From: an uncultured Exiguobacterium sp.
GTDB lineage: Bacteria > Bacillota > Bacilli > Exiguobacteriales > Exiguobacteriaceae
Length of the DNA: 64,000 nt
Reading direction: 5' to 3'
Assembly: GCA_913775715.1 (NCBI GenBank)
Contig: CAJYMC010000007.1
Coordinates: 1,612,001 to 1,676,000 of the forward strand
Positions 61,414-64,000 of this stretch are shown here, piece after piece (position 1 is the first letter of the stretch; each line of letters begins with the position of its first letter). The notes beneath the pieces are model-generated. The model did no database searches. It was not told where the DNA came from and worked only from the letters and a program-made list of their open reading frames with translations. The position numbers and the translations under genes are program-made.

Positions 61414-64000
61414 TCTTCTTCCTCCTTCAACCGTTCCAGCACTTCTTTTTCAGACATCGGTTTTAATGGGCGATACTGATTCCCGAGTGACTCATCGAAT
61501 TGACAGACCGATCGGTATTCGCAGAAGCTGCAAGGTGTCCGTTCCTGATAATCAAATGGATTGATGGCGATATCTCCATCATAAATATCCTGGCTGCTGT
61601 CTTTTAACGCCTCCCATGCATGGTCCATCAGCGCCGATAAATCCTCCTCCTGCACGACACCTTTCGTCTGCGTCTTATGCAATCCGTTTTTCGTGAATGT
61701 CACTTTGACGAGTGGTGATTTTTTTCGTTCATCGTACGCAATATGATCCATCGCCCGTAGTACCTCATCATTCTCGAGAATGATGCCTTGCATCTGATAA
61801 GACTCGAGTAATAGTCGATTACGCTCTTCTTCATCAGCCGATAAATCGCCCCGTAACATCGGATTTTTGACGTGGAAATACAACGCACCAGCTGGTTTCG
61901 CCTGCTGTTGATACAATAACTCCGACTGTTCTACGACCGTCTTCAAATAAAGCAACATCTGAATCGCAAGCCCATAATAGATTTCCGCAAAATCTAGTCC
62001 TCGAGCACTTGATTTGTAATCAATGATTCGAACGTATAGCTGATCACCGATCGTCGCCTGATCAATCCGATCGATGCGACCCGTGAATTCAATTTCTGTT
62101 CCATCTGGTAACGTAAAGCGTAATGGCGGAAACGTAGCGTTTCCAAAACTGATTTCAAATAAGTCGGGTTCAAAATCTGTTCGTTTTGCTTGTTCAACAA
62201 GCATTTTAGCTGTTTGCTCCACGACATCAGTCAATTTTTTCTTGATATATCCGAACCGACTCGAACTCATCAAGATTGCATTCTGAATTTCTGGTGTCAC
62301 CTTTTCGACAGCTTCCTTCGCAAGTGTGCCGCACGTCTCGCCATCGATCTCGCGCCAGTGTCGTCCAGAAGCTTTAATACTAAGCGATAGATCATTTAAT
62401 GCACCGTGGAACAGATTTCCGATATCCGGTGCTTCAAATTTATACAGTTTTCGCTCGCGTAAACGAAGACCATACCGTGCAAAATGCTTATACGAGCAGG
62501 CGTTATAGGTCTCAAAACGCGAAACGCTCGCTTGCAGTGAATCACCATATAGACGATGCGCCAACCCTTCCGGCAACGCTTCCGCTTGATTTTGATAGAA
62601 CAAGGCACTCGAGAATAACCCCATCCGTTCACGTCCCTGTCCGTTTTCGAGAAGCGTATTGTACACCTCGAACCAAATCGGCTGAATCGGATAACGTCGT
62701 TGAAGACGCCGGAGTTCAATCGCTGTCGCTGCTGCCGCACGCTCTGGACTCGTCACGAAATCCAGTTGTTCTTGCGGTGCGTGTTCCCCTGCTTCCGCAA
62801 AGTGTGTTTTGATCGGACGATCGAGCAACAGTTGTCGTTTTAATTGTTTTGTGATCGCTGCCGGCTGAAGCGCCTTTCCTTCTTCATCGACAAGTGCGTA
62901 ACTAACATACAAGGCTTCACTTGGAGCCATCATCCCTTGATACAGGTAAAACAGCTCATCATCAAACACATCAAGAGATGCTTTTCCAACCGGAATACCG
63001 TGTTCATGTAAAAAGTCATGATCATTTTCGGACAGTAACTTTGATTGATCTTGAACGAACGGAATCAGACCATCATTCGCCCCCAGTAAAAAGACGACTT
63101 TTACTCGTTGTAATCGTCCACGGACATAATCCGTCGCGATGACTTGATCGAGCGATGGCGGAACAAGTGCAAAACGAAGGCTCTCAAGTCCTGTCTCGAC
63201 CATCTGGACGAACAAGTCCGTTGATAAGGTATGGTCAGGCGCAGCAGCTTCTAGCTGTTCGAATAGATGAAGTATCGCTTCGTATACTTGATCGTGCTCT
63301 CGAGCAACAAGTAATTGATCCTGCTCTAGTGCCTGCTTACGCCATTCCATTAAACGCTCTGCAATTTTTTGTTCTTCGAGGAATTGATAAAGACCTTTCG
63401 TATACGCGCTCATGGTCTTCGCCTGCTTCAGCCGACGGTGCAACGGTTCAATCAAGTCGACGACGAATGTTCGTAAATGGTTCAGTTCTTCTTCTTGCGC
63501 AAGCTCCTCTTCTGTTAAACGAACTTCCTCTGCTAGGCGTCGCTTTAATTGCCATGGTTGTTGCCACATCGACCCTTTGATGCCGCGTTCGAGCACGAAC
63601 GTCTCGAAACGATCGAGCGCTAGACGCGCATCTTCTGCCGGAATCGGCAAGAGCTCCGTCTTCAGTAAACGAAAGACCGTTTCCTCCCGATAACCCGACG
63701 TTACGATGTCTAAAGCAGATTGAATCAAGTCAACGAGCGGATGATGAACCATCGACTCACGTTGATCCAAGAAATATGGAACATCATACATGTGGAAGGC
63801 TCGTTCCAAGTGATCCGCATACGGCTCAAGATGTCGCACGACGAATGCCATCTCATGAAACCGATACCCTTTTTGTCGAACGAGTTGAATCGCTTTTCGG
63901 ACAGCTGATTCTGCTTCAACTTGACGGTTAACTGCAGCTGTCATCTGAAAGCCGTCAACGTCATGATCGACAGGAGGATATCCTGGTTTTAACAAGGCCT
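61410..64000 (-). CDS. addB: ATP-dependent nuclease subunit AddB, C-terminal part
   Basis: 863 codons are inside the window; the 5' end lies beyond 64000 (full AddB is about 1160 residues, so roughly 300 are missing). The part seen has the inactivated-helicase region (FLLGANDGLIPF, Chi recognition region by family knowledge) and the nuclease domain (FTGRIDRID ... VRIIDYKSS). The 4Fe-4S cysteines are one in ETYNACSYKHFA and three in RTPCSFCEYRSVC. Partner of AddA, overlapping it by 4 nt. A TTG at 63995 is internal, not the start. Confidence 0.95.
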   Translation of the reverse strand, partial: ALLKPGYPPVDHDVDGFQMTAAVNRQVEAESAVRKAIQLVRQKGYRFHEMAFVVRHLEPYADHLERAFHMYDVPYFLDQRESMVHHPLVDLIQSALDIVTSGYREETVFRLLKTELLPIPAEDARLALDRFETFVLERGIKGSMWQQPWQLKRRLAEEVRLTEEELAQEEELNHLRTFVVDLIEPLHRRLKQAKTMSAYTKGLYQFLEEQKIAERLMEWRKQALEQDQLLVAREHDQVYEAILHLFEQLEAAAPDHTLSTDLFVQMVETGLESLRFALVPPSLDQVIATDYVRGRLQRVKVVFLLGANDGLIPFVQDQSKLLSENDHDFLHEHGIPVGKASLDVFDDELFYLYQGMMAPSEALYVSYALVDEEGKALQPAAITKQLKRQLLLDRPIKTHFAEAGEHAPQEQLDFVTSPERAAAATAIELRRLQRRYPIQPIWFEVYNTLLENGQGRERMGLFSSALFYQNQAEALPEGLAHRLYGDSLQASVSRFETYNACSYKHFARYGLRLRERKLYKFEAPDIGNLFHGALNDLSLSIKASGRHWREIDGETCGTLAKEAVEKVTPEIQNAILMSSSRFGYIKKKLTDVVEQTAKMLVEQAKRTDFEPDLFEISFGNATFPPLRFTLPDGTEIEFTGRIDRIDQATIGDQLYVRIIDYKSSARGLDFAEIYYGLAIQMLLYLKTVVEQSELLYQQQAKPAGALYFHVKNPMLRGDLSADEEERNRLLLESYQMQGIILENDEVLRAMDHIAYDERKKSPLVKVTFTKNGLHKTQTKGVVQEEDLSALMDHAWEALKDSSQDIYDGDIAINPFDYQERTPCSFCEYRSVCQFDESLGNQYRPLKPMSEKEVLERLKEEEE

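Overview
The window looks like chromosome of a low-to-mid G+C member of the Bacilli. The best guess is Exiguobacterium: there is a B. subtilis-like order of housekeeping genes, a C30 carotenoid cluster and strong AGGAGG ribosome binding sites with many GTG/TTG starts. The genus is inferred from gene content, not from a search. No rRNA, tRNA, CRISPR, prophage or intact insertion sequence was seen.

Layout: (1) 0-12 kb, mostly minus strand: a truncated RarD-like transporter, rluF, then the class I heat-shock cluster hrcA-grpE-dnaK-dnaJ-prmA-rsmE-mtaB behind a sigma-A promoter with a CIRCE operator. Next come a tiny membrane peptide, hemW and lepA. (2) 12-22.6 kb: rpsT (plus strand), a GNAT protein, holA, yqzM, comEA-comEC, and the operon yqeG-yqeH-aroE-yhbY-nadD-yqeK-rsfS-yqeM in B. 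subtilis order. The yqeG-yqeH junction is unusually long and can fold. (3) 22.7-28.7 kb: an ArsB/NhaD-type permease, a membrane thioredoxin with psd, an isoaspartyl dipeptidase, yjzD, a Cof-type HAD phosphatase and a YitT protein. (4) 28.9-39.9 kb: a maltose/maltodextrin regulon. malE-malF-malG, a membrane-anchored amylase and a LacI-type regulator form one operon; maltose phosphorylase has its own promoter downstream; a cytoplasmic neopullulanase diverges. The control regions carry TGCAA-type LacI-family operators and CcpA cre boxes.

(5) 40-44.7 kb: a CPA2 antiporter, an enoyl-CoA hydratase, a MATE exporter, ybaK and pssA. (6) 44.9-54.2 kb: a carotenoid cluster as two convergent operons. The plus-strand operon encodes a CruF-like hydratase, an acyltransferase, a CrtQ-like glycosyltransferase and a CrtP-like oxidase. 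The minus-strand genes encode a methyltransferase, two CrtN/CrtI-type desaturases and CrtM. Together they could make a hydrated, glycosylated, acylated or methyl-esterified C30 carotenoid. Between the operons lies about 420 bp without a credible gene, holding a chain of hairpins, four of which share the loop TCCCCG. This is my best candidate for something undescribed, a C-rich regulatory RNA. (7) 54.3-64 kb: yisL, a stand-alone response regulator with a large CHASE3-like/HAMP/GAF/PAS histidine kinase, and addA with the 3' part of addB, which runs off the window.

Most minus-strand operons are tightly packed (4-bp ATGA or 1-bp TGATG overlaps) and end in clear intrinsic terminators, which are listed.
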